Shown here one piece after another: positions 10,303 to 20,819 of a stretch of DNA of 64,000 bases. A program made the translations under genes and the position numbers. The DNA comes from Tritrichomonas foetus (lineage: Eukaryota; Parabasalia; Tritrichomonadida; Tritrichomonadidae). The stretch spans positions 1 through 64,000 of the forward strand of contig MLAK01001282.1 in assembly GCA_001839685.1 (NCBI GenBank), in the 5' to 3' direction. Numbering within the stretch: position 1 is the stretch's first letter; the number at the start of each line of letters is the position of its first letter. The notes under the pieces were generated by a model, which saw only the letters and a program-made list of their open reading frames with translations, had not been told where the DNA came from and searched no databases.

Positions 10303-13300
10303 TTAATGTCTTTTTCGAGATGTCATAGTTTTTATACAAATTTTGGCTTCAAATGCAATTTCGTCATCTCTCTCAGAAAATCTTTGTAAATTTTTGTAAA
10401 AAAGACGAAATTCATCAATAAAGCAAATTTTAGCAAATTTGGTCAAAGCGCGAAGGCAGGAAAGTGTCACATTATCGTCGTTAATTTCCAAAATTCCTTG
10501 AAAAAAGTGAATAAAAAAGTCATTTTCCTGTAGTTCTTCAAGAAATTGAAAATCAAATTTGACTCGAGATAGTATTTTATCAAAGGAAAGAAAAACATTT
10601 GCTTCTTTTTCAACGACTGACTTATAAAATAATTCAGCAACTTGTTCAGTTTCTGAAATCATTTTTTTCAGTTCAGAAAATCGGGAAATTGAGATTAGAA
10701 TTTTAAATGTATCATCATATGTGGGGAGTTTATATTTCAACCATTTGGAGGAGTTTATCATTACTTCTGCTGCATCTAATTGCTTAGTCATTTTTAATAA
10801 AACTTGAGTTGCACTATCATAATTCCGAGCAATTCGAAAAAGCGGCATAATAATTTCTTTGACTGGTGGAATTCCACCAGTATCAGTCACTGTTGCCATT
10901 TTCTGAAACAATTTGACAACAAATTCTGAAATATCAGGATCGACTAAATCATTGGAAATTTTTCTGAAAGGAAGGTCAAAATCAGAATCAAATAAAAGAG
11001 TTGTAGCTTTATAGGCAGCAATCGCAGTTTCTTTCACGGGTGATGAAATAAAGAAAGAAATGACTGATCGGCAATTAGGAAGTCGACTTTTTTTATAGTT
11101 TTTGTAATTTTGAATTAAGTATAGAAGAGTATTGACAACTATTGCACCGGCATCATTTTTAAAGAATTTCTTTTTATGGGTAATTAATAAATCCAACATT
11201 GACCAAGGGTCTTCAATTTCGGCAAAAGATTTTGCATATGAATTAATTAATTCAGCAGCTTTTTTCGGTCTAAGGTCAATAATTGAAAGCATTGATGATT
11301 CAAAACTCCTTTCGATTGATTGTGGGCATACTTTAAAGATTTTCGATAATAACTCAATTGTCGAATCTGTAAATTGAGGGATATCATATGGCAAAAAGCA
11401 GTAAATATTAGATTTACAAAAGTATGAAACGCATTGTCTGTCATTTAATAATTCATTCGTTTTATCAAGTAGTAAAAGAATTTTTTCAGGTGAAGTTCTC
11501 GAATTCAAATGCGATTTCAATACATGTAAAAATTTAGGAAAATGTTGTTTGTTCACTTTTTCTAGTTCTGTATTGAAAAGTGGATGATTTTGATCAGATA
11601 ATGCTGCATAATTAATTGGTGTTTTAGCATTGTAGGCAGGCGATTGTAATGGAAAATATTTCGAGGCATTTCTATTGTTATCATTATCATCATCATAATC
11701 GTTGTAAGAAGAATAAGAATGAATTGATGAATCAGACAATTTAAGAGTTGGTGCAGCTTTTTTTGTGGAAATTCTATTATTTTCGATTCGCAAAGGTGGA
11801 GCTTCACCTGAGCTTGTGCTATTTTTATCTTTCATATTATCACTGTTATAGAAAGATGGATTCTGGTAACTATTTTTCTGGGATTGATAAAAATCATCAT
11901 TTGATGAATTGAATGAATTAACAGTGAAAATATCGCGTTTTTTATCATCACGGATTGTAAATCTTTGCGAATACTGAAAAGTTTTTTTAGATGGATTTTT
12001 GGGTGAATTTTTAAGCAAATAATTGACTGAGTCGGATTCTTCTTCAGAAAATGAATTATTTATGTGTTTGTTTCTTTTAAAATATGTATTCAATTTGAAT
12101 GATTTTTCTTTTTTACGTTTTTTGTTTTTGATATCATTATCAGATTCATAATCATCACTTTCTTTTCCCTTTTTGTTCCTTTTTGGTTTTTCAGTATTTC
12201 GTTTTTTAGTTTTAGTCTGAAGCTTAAATTCACTTTCATTGTCAGAACTTTCAGAAAAATCTTTTTTCTTTTTTTCTTTTTTATTTCTTTTTGGTTTTTT
12301 ATCATTTGCTTTTCTTTTTCGATCATCTTCACTATACTCATAAGAATAACTTAAATCGATTTTTCTTTTTCTGTTATTTTTCTTTTTCTTTTCTGGTTTT
12401 CCCATCTTTTCAATTTTTCCCTGTCTTTTTTCATTTCGTTTTGGAATTTCATCTTCATCTTCATCTTCACTATAACTGATATCATTTTTATTCTTTTTCT
12501 TTTTAGAGTTTTTGTTCTTTTTATCTTTTAGTGCCATTTTATTTTCTTGATGTTCTTCCTCAAATAGCGGAAAAGGAGGAATAATTTTTCTTTTTTCGTC
12601 ATTTTTTCGAATTTCTTCAATAAACATTTTAATTTTTGTATCGGAACTATTTACAAACTTCACCTTTAAGTCAGCAAACTCCTGAAAAATCTGATAAAAC
12701 GATGGGCGTCTTTTTGGATCTTCACTCCAGCATCTTTCGATCAAATTTTTCATCATTGTTGGAATTTTTTGTTTCTCTGGAAAAGGTGGACGATAGTTAT
12801 CATCAGCATAATAGTTGAGCACTTCAGTTGCACTAAAATTTGAAAGTGGCCTTTGTCCAGTCACCATTTCGTACAAAATCATTGCGAAAGAAAAAACGTC
12901 ACATTTTTCGGTGTAATTTCCACCACGGATGACTTCAGGGGCCATCCAGTTGGGAGTACCCAAAGCTGCAGTTGGATGCGACTTTTTGTTGTATTCCCGA
13001 ACAAGTCCAAAATCACAAATTCTCGGCAGAAAATCATTTCCAATCAAAATGTTGCCGGGCTTTAAATCACGATGGATGATTCCGATTTTGTGCAAATACA
13101 TCATTCCGTTGGCAATCGCTAGAGCAATTTTTGTCATATGTGTTCCATTATGACTTTGTACAGTATAATGCTTATGCGTTAAGAATTTGCTTAAACTTGT
13201 GAAGCTGATAAACTCAGTGACGATAGTGAGTGGATACTGATTGGTCATTCCGACAAATTGAATAATAAACGGGTGGTGATTTGCCCTCATTAGAGCAGCG

Positions 13301-13515
13301 CATTCGGAAATATATCGTTTGATTTGTCGATTAAGCCTTTCGGTGTCTTCATTGAGTTCTTTAATGGCGAATTTTTTTCCATTTGAATCGGAAGCGAGAT
13401 AAACGGTCCCTTGTGCACCATTTCCAATCAATTTTTCTTTCGAAAAATTTAGAGAAACATTGTCGAGAATAAATGGTTGCAATTCTTTCGGAACTCGAAT
13501 TTTCCGATTTTTCAT
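10303..13515 (-). CDS. TKL-family protein kinase with charged linker and helical C-terminal region
   Basis: The 1070-residue protein has an intact kinase domain at about 24-285: glycine loop GNGAQGTVYLA (31-41), ATP lysine in AIKEL (Lys52), catalytic HRDLKPGN (148-155), metal-binding DFG (168-170) and GTPNWMAPEV (186-195). It should phosphorylate Ser/Thr. Residues about 310-620 are a low-complexity Lys/Asp/Glu/Ser linker with repeated KPKRNKK- and SDNESE-like blocks, resembling nuclear localisation and CK2-type sites. Residues about 640-1060 form a helical, armadillo-like region. Trichomonad genomes hold many TKL kinases of kinase-plus-solenoid layout. There is no TCAYW motif next to the ATG, but TCA abuts it directly (TCAATG). 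The tRNA gene lies 84 bases upstream. Substrates are unknown. Confidence 0.9.
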   Translation of the reverse strand: MKNRKIRVPKELQPFILDNVSLNFSKEKLIGNGAQGTVYLASDSNGKKFAIKELNEDTERLNRQIKRYISECAALMRANHHPFIIQFVGMTNQYPLTIVTEFISFTSLSKFLTHKHYTVQSHNGTHMTKIALAIANGMMYLHKIGIIHRDLKPGNILIGNDFLPRICDFGLVREYNKKSHPTAALGTPNWMAPEVIRGGNYTEKCDVFSFAMILYEMVTGQRPLSNFSATEVLNYYADDNYRPPFPEKQKIPTMMKNLIERCWSEDPKRRPSFYQIFQEFADLKVKFVNSSDTKIKMFIEEIRKNDEKRKIIPPFPLFEEEHQENKMALKDKKNKNSKKKKNKNDISYSEDEDEDEIPKRNEKRQGKIEKMGKPEKKKKNNRKRKIDLSYSYEYSEDDRKRKANDKKPKRNKKEKKKKDFSESSDNESEFKLQTKTKKRNTEKPKRNKKGKESDDYESDNDIKNKKRKKEKSFKLNTYFKRNKHINNSFSEEESDSVNYLLKNSPKNPSKKTFQYSQRFTIRDDKKRDIFTVNSFNSSNDDFYQSQKNSYQNPSFYNSDNMKDKNSTSSGEAPPLRIENNRISTKKAAPTLKLSDSSIHSYSSYNDYDDDNDNNRNASKYFPLQSPAYNAKTPINYAALSDQNHPLFNTELEKVNKQHFPKFLHVLKSHLNSRTSPEKILLLLDKTNELLNDRQCVSYFCKSNIYCFLPYDIPQFTDSTIELLSKIFKVCPQSIERSFESSMLSIIDLRPKKAAELINSYAKSFAEIEDPWSMLDLLITHKKKFFKNDAGAIVVNTLLYLIQNYKNYKKSRLPNCRSVISFFISSPVKETAIAAYKATTLLFDSDFDLPFRKISNDLVDPDISEFVVKLFQKMATVTDTGGIPPVKEIIMPLFRIARNYDSATQVLLKMTKQLDAAEVMINSSKWLKYKLPTYDDTFKILISISRFSELKKMISETEQVAELFYKSVVEKEANVFLSFDKILSRVKFDFQFLEELQENDFFIHFFQGILEINDDNVTLSCLRALTKFAKICFIDEFRLFYKNLQRFSERDDEIAFEAKICIKTMTSRKRH

Positions 13516-13588
13516 TGAGAATTATTATTTTCACCTTATATTGACCTATTTAAAGGTAAATGAAATAGAAAAAAAAAAATATAAATAT

Positions 13589-13596
13589 AAAAAAAA
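13589..13596 (-). terminator. pol III T-run terminator of tRNA-Thr
   Basis: Eight T on the coding strand lie three bases past the tRNA 3' end, a standard RNA polymerase III stop. Confidence 0.8.
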
Positions 13597-13599
13597 CTT

Positions 13600-13671
13600 G
13601 CTTCCAGCGCGAGTCGAACGCGCGACCTTCCGCTTACTAGGCGAACGCTATAACCACTAAGCTACGGAAGC
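13600..13671 (-). tRNA. tRNA-Thr (anticodon AGT)
   Basis: The 72-base minus-strand sequence folds as a cloverleaf. The acceptor arms GCTTCCG and TGGAAGC pair through six Watson-Crick pairs and a G-T. The D stem is GCT/AGC with a GG-containing loop. The anticodon stem TTCGC/GCGGA encloses the loop CTAGTAA, giving anticodon AGT for threonine. The T arm is GCGCG-TTCGACT-CGCGC. There is no intron and no encoded CCA. Just downstream the coding strand has a run of eight T (plus-strand A at 13589-13596), a pol III terminator. The TTCGA in the T loop serves as box B. Confidence 0.95.
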
Positions 13672-13831
13672 AGCTGTCCTCTGAAACATAAATTTATTAG
13701 GAAATATTTATTAGAACTTCAAATTTCTGAAACATCTGACTTCGTATTGCAAGATTTGGAAATCTGATAATAACTCATAAATATAAATTAAAAATCATTT
13801 AGTTTTTAGAATTACACCTTATTTATATTAT

Positions 13832-16800
13832 TCATGCAAAAATCATCGATGCATCATTGTTGTACTTATTCATTAACTCAAAACAAATTGTACGTGATTT
13901 CAAAATATGTTCACCAATGTTTTGAATTTGAACATTTGCAAAGGACGCATCTTCTTCATATTGTTTCAGTTTTGGCTGCTTTGAGAACTTAACAACAAGT
14001 CTCTCAATTGCAGGAACTTTTGAACTTTGCGTATAGATATGAAGTTTTGCTATCAATTGAAGGAGTGGATCCATCAAATCCATGTTTTCTACATCAAGTT
14101 TGGTAATTTCTGGAACAACATGCTTCAAAATTGCTCTTAAAGCATCAGGATATTCACTAGCCTTCGCTAGAAATGTGATTGCTCGCTTCTTGACCTCATC
14201 AGCAGGATCATTTAATCCATTGGAAACTGTCTTGATCATTAAATCATAATCAAGAGTTTCTGGAATAATTCTTAAGATTTGTGATATTGTATCAATTGTT
14301 GAAATACGCATCATTAAACCCAAATCAACGAGTTTCGAAACACTTCCATAATGAACCTCAACATTCTGTTTTTCGTTGAAAATGAAACATTTACACAATG
14401 ATGCAAAACATGAAGTAATCAATGATCTTAATTCTTCAAACCTTAAACATGTCTTAATGGATAAAATAGCACCAACAGAAGTTGCTGGATTAGCTGGATT
14501 CAAATGAGGAAGAATTTGTTTAAGAATTTGCTCAGCTTCTTTGTAATTTTCAATTAAAGAAAGATGAGAAGCAATTGAACGAGATAAAATTGGTGAAGCT
14601 TTATCATATTTGGAAATTAATTCGAAGTATTGGGGAAGTAAACTTGGAGAAATTCCCAAAAGTGCACTGAAACATTCAATTAAAACAGTTTCAGTTTCTT
14701 TTTCAAAATCAGCTTGTAATGTTAAGAATTTGAATAATGAAACAAAATCAACTTTGGCTGATGTCTTCTTAAGTTTTTTCATTTGTCTCAATGATTTATT
14801 AATAGCCGAAATCCATGTTGGCAACCTTTCTTTATCTTTCGACGCTTTTTCAATTAATTGTGGAAGAATTGTATCACAGGAATTTGCAGCAATGAGGCAA
14901 ATACTATGTGCAGCTGATGAAAAAATATGTCTTTCATTGTTATTCACAAGATCGAAAATAATTGAAATTATTGTCTTTCTATCGCTCAAAGAAACACGTG
15001 ATCCAATTTCACCAACACATTTAATAGTGAATGCACTAAAAGATTTTCCAGAAAGCTGTCCTTCGAACTTCTTGAGAAGTGAATCCAGAATAGTCTTGTG
15101 AGATGAGGTAATATATCCAATGAAAAGTGCAATACTTGATAATGTTAAATCACTAGTTTCATTTTTAGATAATTTTTCACCTTCAGTAATGAGTTTCTCA
15201 ATGAGTGGATTCAATTTATCATCTTGAACCGATGCCAAAACTTCAGCTATTCCAATAACAACTTGTCCAGAAATCTTTTTTGCAGTAAAAAGTCCAAAAA
15301 GTGAAGAGATTAATGAAGATGAAACTGATGGAAGCGAGGTAAGCTTTTGAAGAACACGAACAACAATTAATTGAATTCGAACTTCATCATTTTCAAGAAG
15401 TTTAACGAGATTTGGTACAATAGAATCGCATAGTTTCTTATCAAAGATATTATTATGGATACAAATAGATAAAGCCCATAAAGTTCTAAATAAAAGTGTA
15501 GAATCAAATGTTGATAAGAATTTTTTAAGTGAATCCAATATCTCTGAAGCTTTTGAAACAAGAACGTTGCTTGAAGGTGATGCAGCAATTAATGAAGTTG
15601 CAGCAATTGCCGATTTTGCATAAACTTCATTAATTTTAATGAAATTGAGAATTGATGTAAGTGATTGGATTGCATTTGGAGATTTGCTAAATAAACAAAC
15701 AAAGATTGCAAGAGGGTCAATTGTAAATAATCGATTTTCGTTACCTGATTTTGATTGTGCAATTTCAATAATTTTTGCATTTAAATCTGATAATTCTTTG
15801 ATTTTCGATTCTGATGCATGATTATATAATAATGAAACAGTTGCCATACACTCTTGTAAATAATTTGTTTGTTTTAGAAGTCCACTTAAGATTTTACAAA
15901 TTGATGGAACAAGTTCATCAACATTTGATGAAGTTGAAATTAAAGCATTTAATAGCATTAAAATTTCTCCAGAGATTGACAAATTTTTGGCTTGTTCTTG
16001 GTTCTGATTTTGTGCTTTTTCAATACATTCTACAATCTGAAGAGAATATTTTGGTACAAGATTTCCAAATTCATTTACTAACTGTGTAAATGCAGGATAA
16101 ATTAGAGATGATGAAGCTTTATTTTGGCAATTAAGTTGAGCAATGAATGCACAAATCCAATTATTTATGATTTCCTGATTCAAGTTCGCTTTTTCAGTCT
16201 TTATGAATAAAAGTAAAGTTTGAAGTGAAATTGATTTGACACCTGGATCGGAATCAGTAATGAAAACAATAGTATTAGTTGCATTTTCAGGTGCACTATT
16301 AAATATTTCCATAAATGTCTTGGGATATTTATGCAAAACAGTTTGTGCTAGGAAATGAATCGCTTTTCTGATTTTCCAAGTATCATCATCACTTGGAATT
16401 GCATCATCATCACCAAGTTCTTCATCACCGTCGACTTCAAGTTCATCAACTTCATCAATATCACCAGAATTGCTAAATGTTGGATTAAATACACCATATG
16501 AGAAGAAATCAAAAGCAAGTTGACAATAAACGTCAGCTGTTTCTCGAAAAGTGTCTGGAAATGCATTAATTAAGGCATCAAAAGCAAAAATTGAGTTTTG
16601 AGCATCAATTGTAGTTTGTGGAGAAAACTCTTCATCGTCTTCTGGACCTTGAAGTAAAATGTCAATTTTTGGATATAACAGGTTTACTAATGTATTGATA
16701 TGTGAAATGAAGGCATCTGGCTTATTAATAATCAATGTTGTAAGTACTGTAAATGCATAAATGTATTGTTCATTTGATTGTAAAAGAAATGTTATTAACT

Positions 16801-17449
16801 TTTGGAGCATTTCTGGATTAACCAAATTTGACCAAACTTTAGCAAGTTCCGCAAGATCATGTGCGCCATTTTCATCAACATCTTTTAAAAGAATTGTTAT
16901 TTTATTATAAACTTGCTCAAATTGATCTTTTGTGAAAAGCGAGCCTAAAGATTCGGTTAAAGCTGTAGTAACATCAAGTGGAAATGAAATATCATCACTA
17001 ATGTTAGTATCTAAAGCATTCATACAAAGTGGGAACATCATGCTGACAAATTTTTCTTGACGGTTGACATTTGACGTAACAAGCATAGTTAATATTTCTT
17101 TAATAATGGAAACAAAGTGTGATCTAATCATACAGTATTTATTGAATGCTTCTGTTAAAATTGGATAAACGAAAGATTTGAGATTATCCAATGGGAAGCG
17201 AGTTGATAAAAGTACAAGGACACGAAGACAATGACTAACGCGAATTTGAAGAGATTGATTTTCGAGTTGGTCTTCAAGGCAATACATGATTTTGTTGATG
17301 ATTTCTTTGTTTTCATCTTGCGTATTGATATCTAAAGTTTCGATCGATTCTAAACGCTTAATAAGAATGTCTAAGGCATTGATATGATCATCGATATCTG
17401 TGCTGCCCATCATTGATGCAAAATTCGCATATTTCCACGTTTTCGTCAT
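13832..17449 (-). CDS. CAND1: CAND1 (TIP120) cullin-associated protein
   Basis: The roughly 1205-residue all-helical HEAT-repeat protein is close to the usual CAND1 length (about 1230). CAND1 wraps around unneddylated cullin-RBX1 and exchanges substrate receptors of SCF-type ubiquitin ligases. Visible hallmarks are the N-terminal MGSTDIDDHINALDILIKRL repeat, a central acidic segment (DEVDELEVDGDEELGDDDAI, about residue 340) followed by SDDDTWKIRKAIHFLAQTVL, as CAND1 has an acidic loop before SWKVRRAA, and a TIP120-like C-terminus (YGSVSKLVDLGLMMRISTID, then NGLNDPADEVKKRAITFLAK). I chose ATG 17449 (MTKTWKYANF). The frame is open to 17455 only with a TTG, and TCACT lies 12 bases before the ATG. 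Sequence identity to animal CAND1 is low, so the name rests on architecture. Confidence 0.8.
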   Translation of the reverse strand: MTKTWKYANFASMMGSTDIDDHINALDILIKRLESIETLDINTQDENKEIINKIMYCLEDQLENQSLQIRVSHCLRVLVLLSTRFPLDNLKSFVYPILTEAFNKYCMIRSHFVSIIKEILTMLVTSNVNRQEKFVSMMFPLCMNALDTNISDDISFPLDVTTALTESLGSLFTKDQFEQVYNKITILLKDVDENGAHDLAELAKVWSNLVNPEMLQKLITFLLQSNEQYIYAFTVLTTLIINKPDAFISHINTLVNLLYPKIDILLQGPEDDEEFSPQTTIDAQNSIFAFDALINAFPDTFRETADVYCQLAFDFFSYGVFNPTFSNSGDIDEVDELEVDGDEELGDDDAIPSDDDTWKIRKAIHFLAQTVLHKYPKTFMEIFNSAPENATNTIVFITDSDPGVKSISLQTLLLFIKTEKANLNQEIINNWICAFIAQLNCQNKASSSLIYPAFTQLVNEFGNLVPKYSLQIVECIEKAQNQNQEQAKNLSISGEILMLLNALISTSSNVDELVPSICKILSGLLKQTNYLQECMATVSLLYNHASESKIKELSDLNAKIIEIAQSKSGNENRLFTIDPLAIFVCLFSKSPNAIQSLTSILNFIKINEVYAKSAIAATSLIAASPSSNVLVSKASEILDSLKKFLSTFDSTLLFRTLWALSICIHNNIFDKKLCDSIVPNLVKLLENDEVRIQLIVVRVLQKLTSLPSVSSSLISSLFGLFTAKKISGQVVIGIAEVLASVQDDKLNPLIEKLITEGEKLSKNETSDLTLSSIALFIGYITSSHKTILDSLLKKFEGQLSGKSFSAFTIKCVGEIGSRVSLSDRKTIISIIFDLVNNNERHIFSSAAHSICLIAANSCDTILPQLIEKASKDKERLPTWISAINKSLRQMKKLKKTSAKVDFVSLFKFLTLQADFEKETETVLIECFSALLGISPSLLPQYFELISKYDKASPILSRSIASHLSLIENYKEAEQILKQILPHLNPANPATSVGAILSIKTCLRFEELRSLITSCFASLCKCFIFNEKQNVEVHYGSVSKLVDLGLMMRISTIDTISQILRIIPETLDYDLMIKTVSNGLNDPADEVKKRAITFLAKASEYPDALRAILKHVVPEITKLDVENMDLMDPLLQLIAKLHIYTQSSKVPAIERLVVKFSKQPKLKQYEEDASFANVQIQNIGEHILKSRTICFELMNKYNNDASMIFA

Positions 17450-17458
17450 TTTCAAGAA

Positions 17459-17463
17459 AGTGA
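17459..17463 (-). promoter_or_regulatory. initiator-like TCACT of CAND1
   Basis: The minus-strand TCACT has its A 12 bases before ATG 17449 and fits the trichomonad initiator. Confidence 0.45.
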
Positions 17464-17882
17464 ATCAAAATTTATATATAATTGTTTTCAAAAGAAATTA
17501 GGTGACATATAATCTTTTTCAATTATAACACAAATTATTTGAATAAAATCATTCATTTTCGTGTTTCAAATATTTTTAATTCAATGAAATTCTTAAAACT
17601 CAATATATTCTTCGTTCGTAGAGTTATTGACTTTTGTGTGAATACAATTAGACATCTTTGATTCATTTCTTTTATTGATATTCACATTGTCTTATTTTAT
17701 TACATGATTATGTCTTAAAATTCACACTTTCTCAATTTCTACAACTACTTGGATTATTTGGTATGAAAAACTGAAAAAAAAGCGAAGGTGATGTCATTTT
17801 ATTTTTTATTTGTGATTTTTTTTCTTTTTATAACACACAAAGTATAATAGAGACTTTGCATTGCAATGTTTGGTTGTGTAAG
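17464..17882. other. intergenic region, nothing recognised
   Basis: About 420 bases of AT-rich sequence separate CAND1 from the coiled-coil gene. No ORF, RNA gene or repeat is visible. It must hold the upstream promoter elements of CAND1 and the 3' end of the next gene. Confidence 0.5.
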
Positions 17883-19163
17883 CTAAAAAACACTTTGAAG
17901 TATGTATTTCTTTGTTCTTGATTCATAAGTAAGTGTTCTTGCATGTGTCAATCTTATTTCATTGTGAAGGTTGTAGATTTCATTGCTTTCTAATTCAATT
18001 CTTCTTTCAATTTCTTCAATCTTTTCTGTATTTATTCTTTTCAACTCTTCATTATTTTTATTGTTTGCTTTTCTTGAATTGTTTGCAATTTTTAACTCAT
18101 TTTGAGTATTTTCAATTAAATTTCGTGTTTTCTCAATTAATTCTTGTTTTTCTTCATTCTTTTTCATTAATTCATTGAATTCATTTTTTGTTTTTTCATG
18201 AATCTCTATTAAATCTTTGTATTTTTGATTTAATTCCATGTTTTCTTGAATGAAAGGCCGAATTTCATTATTACAAATCTGAATTTGATTCATCAATTCA
18301 TAGTTTTTACTTATTTGAATTTGAATTTCATTTTCGATCATTTTAATTCGATTTTCTAAAGTTTCTTCTCCTTTTTTTGATATTAAATTGGAGTTAATAT
18401 CATTTTTTTGTTTATTCATTTGAAACAATGCACAGTTCTTAATATAAATTTCATTTTCTAGTAAATCAAGTTCATTTTTCATTTCTTCGATTTTGAGAAT
18501 TTTTTTATTGAAGAAATATTGTGTTTCAAATAAAATTAATTGATTTTCATCATCTATTTTTAATAATTTTTCATTTTGTTGTCTTTTATCTTCTATTTTA
18601 TGTTTTATATTTTGAAAAATTGGAAAAATTTTTGATATTTTGATTTTTTCTTGGAATTTTTGTTTTTTGAGAGAAATATTTTCTTCTTTTAGCATGTTTA
18701 AGAGACGCTTTTCGATATTGTGTTCTCTTTCAAGATTAGACACTTCATGTTGAAGATCATTATTGTTATTGAATATTTGATCATTTTGTGAAATCAAATT
18801 ATTTAAATCGTTTTTGGCTAGATAATGATTTACTTGTATTTCGTTGAGCTTTTCTGTCATTATTTTCGATGTCTCATAAATTTTATTTTTACATTTTCTG
18901 AGGCTGTCTTCTAAATGATTCGATATAATTGATAAATTGTCAAAAAGTTTTTCTGCGTATGAAATGTTATTGTTAATGTTATTGAATACATTTTGAAATC
19001 GTTTTTCTGCTGCAATTCTTTCGAAAATTAAGTGAGCTTGAATATCGAATAATTTTTGTTTGTGATCTTGAGCAACTGTAGAAATTTTCGGAGGTGCAAT
19101 AACTCTCCTTGTTGTTGGAATTATGCAGGCTTCTTGCTCATTGTAGGCTTCTTCGCACAGCAT
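17883..19163 (-). CDS. long coiled-coil protein
   Basis: The first in-frame ATG is at 19163 (MLCEEAYNEQ, 426 residues); the frame extends three codons further to a TTG at 19172. After a short Pro-containing N-terminus (TTRRVIAPPKISTVAQDHKQ) nearly the whole protein is charged heptad-like coiled coil rich in Glu, Asn, Lys and Ile, from about residue 40 to 420. No globular domain or catalytic motif is visible. In a flagellate such proteins are often cytoskeletal or axonemal, but this is only inference. I do not recognise the family. Confidence 0.7.
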   Translation of the reverse strand: MLCEEAYNEQEACIIPTTRRVIAPPKISTVAQDHKQKLFDIQAHLIFERIAAEKRFQNVFNNINNNISYAEKLFDNLSIISNHLEDSLRKCKNKIYETSKIMTEKLNEIQVNHYLAKNDLNNLISQNDQIFNNNNDLQHEVSNLEREHNIEKRLLNMLKEENISLKKQKFQEKIKISKIFPIFQNIKHKIEDKRQQNEKLLKIDDENQLILFETQYFFNKKILKIEEMKNELDLLENEIYIKNCALFQMNKQKNDINSNLISKKGEETLENRIKMIENEIQIQISKNYELMNQIQICNNEIRPFIQENMELNQKYKDLIEIHEKTKNEFNELMKKNEEKQELIEKTRNLIENTQNELKIANNSRKANNKNNEELKRINTEKIEEIERRIELESNEIYNLHNEIRLTHARTLTYESRTKKYILQSVF

Positions 19164-19373
19164 TTTTTCCAAGTTTCTTTCTTGATGCGCATCAAAAAAA
19201 TTGACAAAAATATGGTTACATTTCGAATATCACAATCTAGAAATTTTGAATGAAACCCAAATTTTATATTGTGACATATTACATTTTTCAAAAATAAAGG
19301 AAGTAAAATAGCAATAGTAAGAATACATGATTATTTACAAAACAACGAACAAGAGAATCCAAAAAGCTCAATC

Positions 19374-20819
19374 TTATTCGTCTTTTGATTCTTCTTGTTG
19401 AATGATTGTTTTTATCCTTTCAAGCATTACAACTAATATGCTCTCCTTCTTATGATTGTTATTTATTACATTCTCTATTTCATCAATAAATCCAAGATCC
19501 TTGATTAATGACACAATTTCGCCGCCATATCCATTTGCCTTATACAAATTGTAAGCATTTAATAAAACAGCACAGACTTTGGATGGCTCATCACCCACAA
19601 AATTTACCATAAGTAGAAGAATTTGACTATTTTTATAAAAATCCAATAAAACATCATTCGGCATATACAAAATAAAAAGACAAAGAATTAAAAATGAAAG
19701 CAAACGTTCATCATAAGTTCCATCATCCAAAACACGTGAAAACCATTGAAAATTATCAATTTCTTGAAGAAAAGGTTGAATGTATTTATTTAAACATTCT
19801 AAGCAAAGTATATCATAAACACAAATTAATGCTTTTTCTCTAATCTTATTTATATTTGACAAGACAAATATTTGCATTAAAAAATCCAAATTTATATTTT
19901 CATATAATAATAGAACAAACTGATTATTATATAATTTACCAATTGAATATGTTTTGGAAATGTAATATAGCAATGGCTCCATCACTTTTTCATTGTTCAC
20001 ATAATCATCAATATCAAAATTCTTAAAAACTTGGAAAAACAAAGATATTTCACGTGATTTTGAATCCAAAATAAAACAATTGTTCGATAAATCATTTCTG
20101 ATCAAAAATAAAAATGAACGAAAATAAAAACAAAATGTTTCTTCATTAAATTCAACAATTTCTGAAATATCTAAAAGAATTGTTTGATATTTTTCTGGTA
20201 TTTTTATATCATCGTTGAATTCTAAACATTTTGAAATAAATTTTAAAAGAGATTCCAAAGCAGAAGTTTCACATATTTGATCAAAATAAATTTCTGCTTC
20301 ATCATGTAAAGTAAAAAATGAATTTAAAGTATTACTCATGATATTAAAGAGTTGTTTGGTGGATTTTAGATCAGGTGTATTACTTATTTTTTCACCACAG
20401 ATGTTAATAAAATTATTTTGTGTTTCATAAAAGTGATGAATTATGTAATCACTTAATTTTTGAATCTTAGTTAAATATTCAAGTGCGGTGAGACTAAGAT
20501 TATATGTGCCAATACTTGGGAAAACAAAAAATTCAAGAAGTGTATCTAAAAATCCAAATTGAATAAAAATATTTGGATCGATTTTTAAAGAAAACTGAAC
20601 GATACCTTCAACAATTGTTTTGAGAATAGAATAGCATTCCATATTTCCTTCTTCTAGATTTGCTTCATTAAATTGTTGAATTAGTTCAAGAAACTTCCTC
20701 GCAATTTTTTCATCAAATTCCAATGATGGTGTTTTTTCAGATAAATATGATTGGAAGTGGCTTTGAAAGCGACTTAAATGAGAAACTTCAAGAAGGCTCT
20801 CTTTGTAAGAATAGCACAT
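19374..20819 (-). CDS. hypothetical helical-repeat protein
   Basis: The 481-residue protein is predicted mostly helical, with leucine/isoleucine-rich repeats of about 40 residues suggesting an armadillo/HEAT-like solenoid. Examples are LLEFFVFPSIGTYNLSLTAL and KIREKALICVYDILCLECLN. There are no transmembrane segments or catalytic motifs. ATG 20819 is placed 10 bases after a TCACT initiator. The gene is divergent from 20923, with only 103 bases between the two starts, so they share a promoter region. No family recognised. Confidence 0.75.
   Translation of the reverse strand: MCYSYKESLLEVSHLSRFQSHFQSYLSEKTPSLEFDEKIARKFLELIQQFNEANLEEGNMECYSILKTIVEGIVQFSLKIDPNIFIQFGFLDTLLEFFVFPSIGTYNLSLTALEYLTKIQKLSDYIIHHFYETQNNFINICGEKISNTPDLKSTKQLFNIMSNTLNSFFTLHDEAEIYFDQICETSALESLLKFISKCLEFNDDIKIPEKYQTILLDISEIVEFNEETFCFYFRSFLFLIRNDLSNNCFILDSKSREISLFFQVFKNFDIDDYVNNEKVMEPLLYYISKTYSIGKLYNNQFVLLLYENINLDFLMQIFVLSNINKIREKALICVYDILCLECLNKYIQPFLQEIDNFQWFSRVLDDGTYDERLLSFLILCLFILYMPNDVLLDFYKNSQILLLMVNFVGDEPSKVCAVLLNAYNLYKANGYGGEIVSLIKDLGFIDEIENVINNNHKKESILVVMLERIKTIIQQEESKDE

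Noticed and set aside
14610..15101. 163-codon plus-strand frame
   Set aside because: It is antisense to CAND1, with composition mirroring that gene and no motif.
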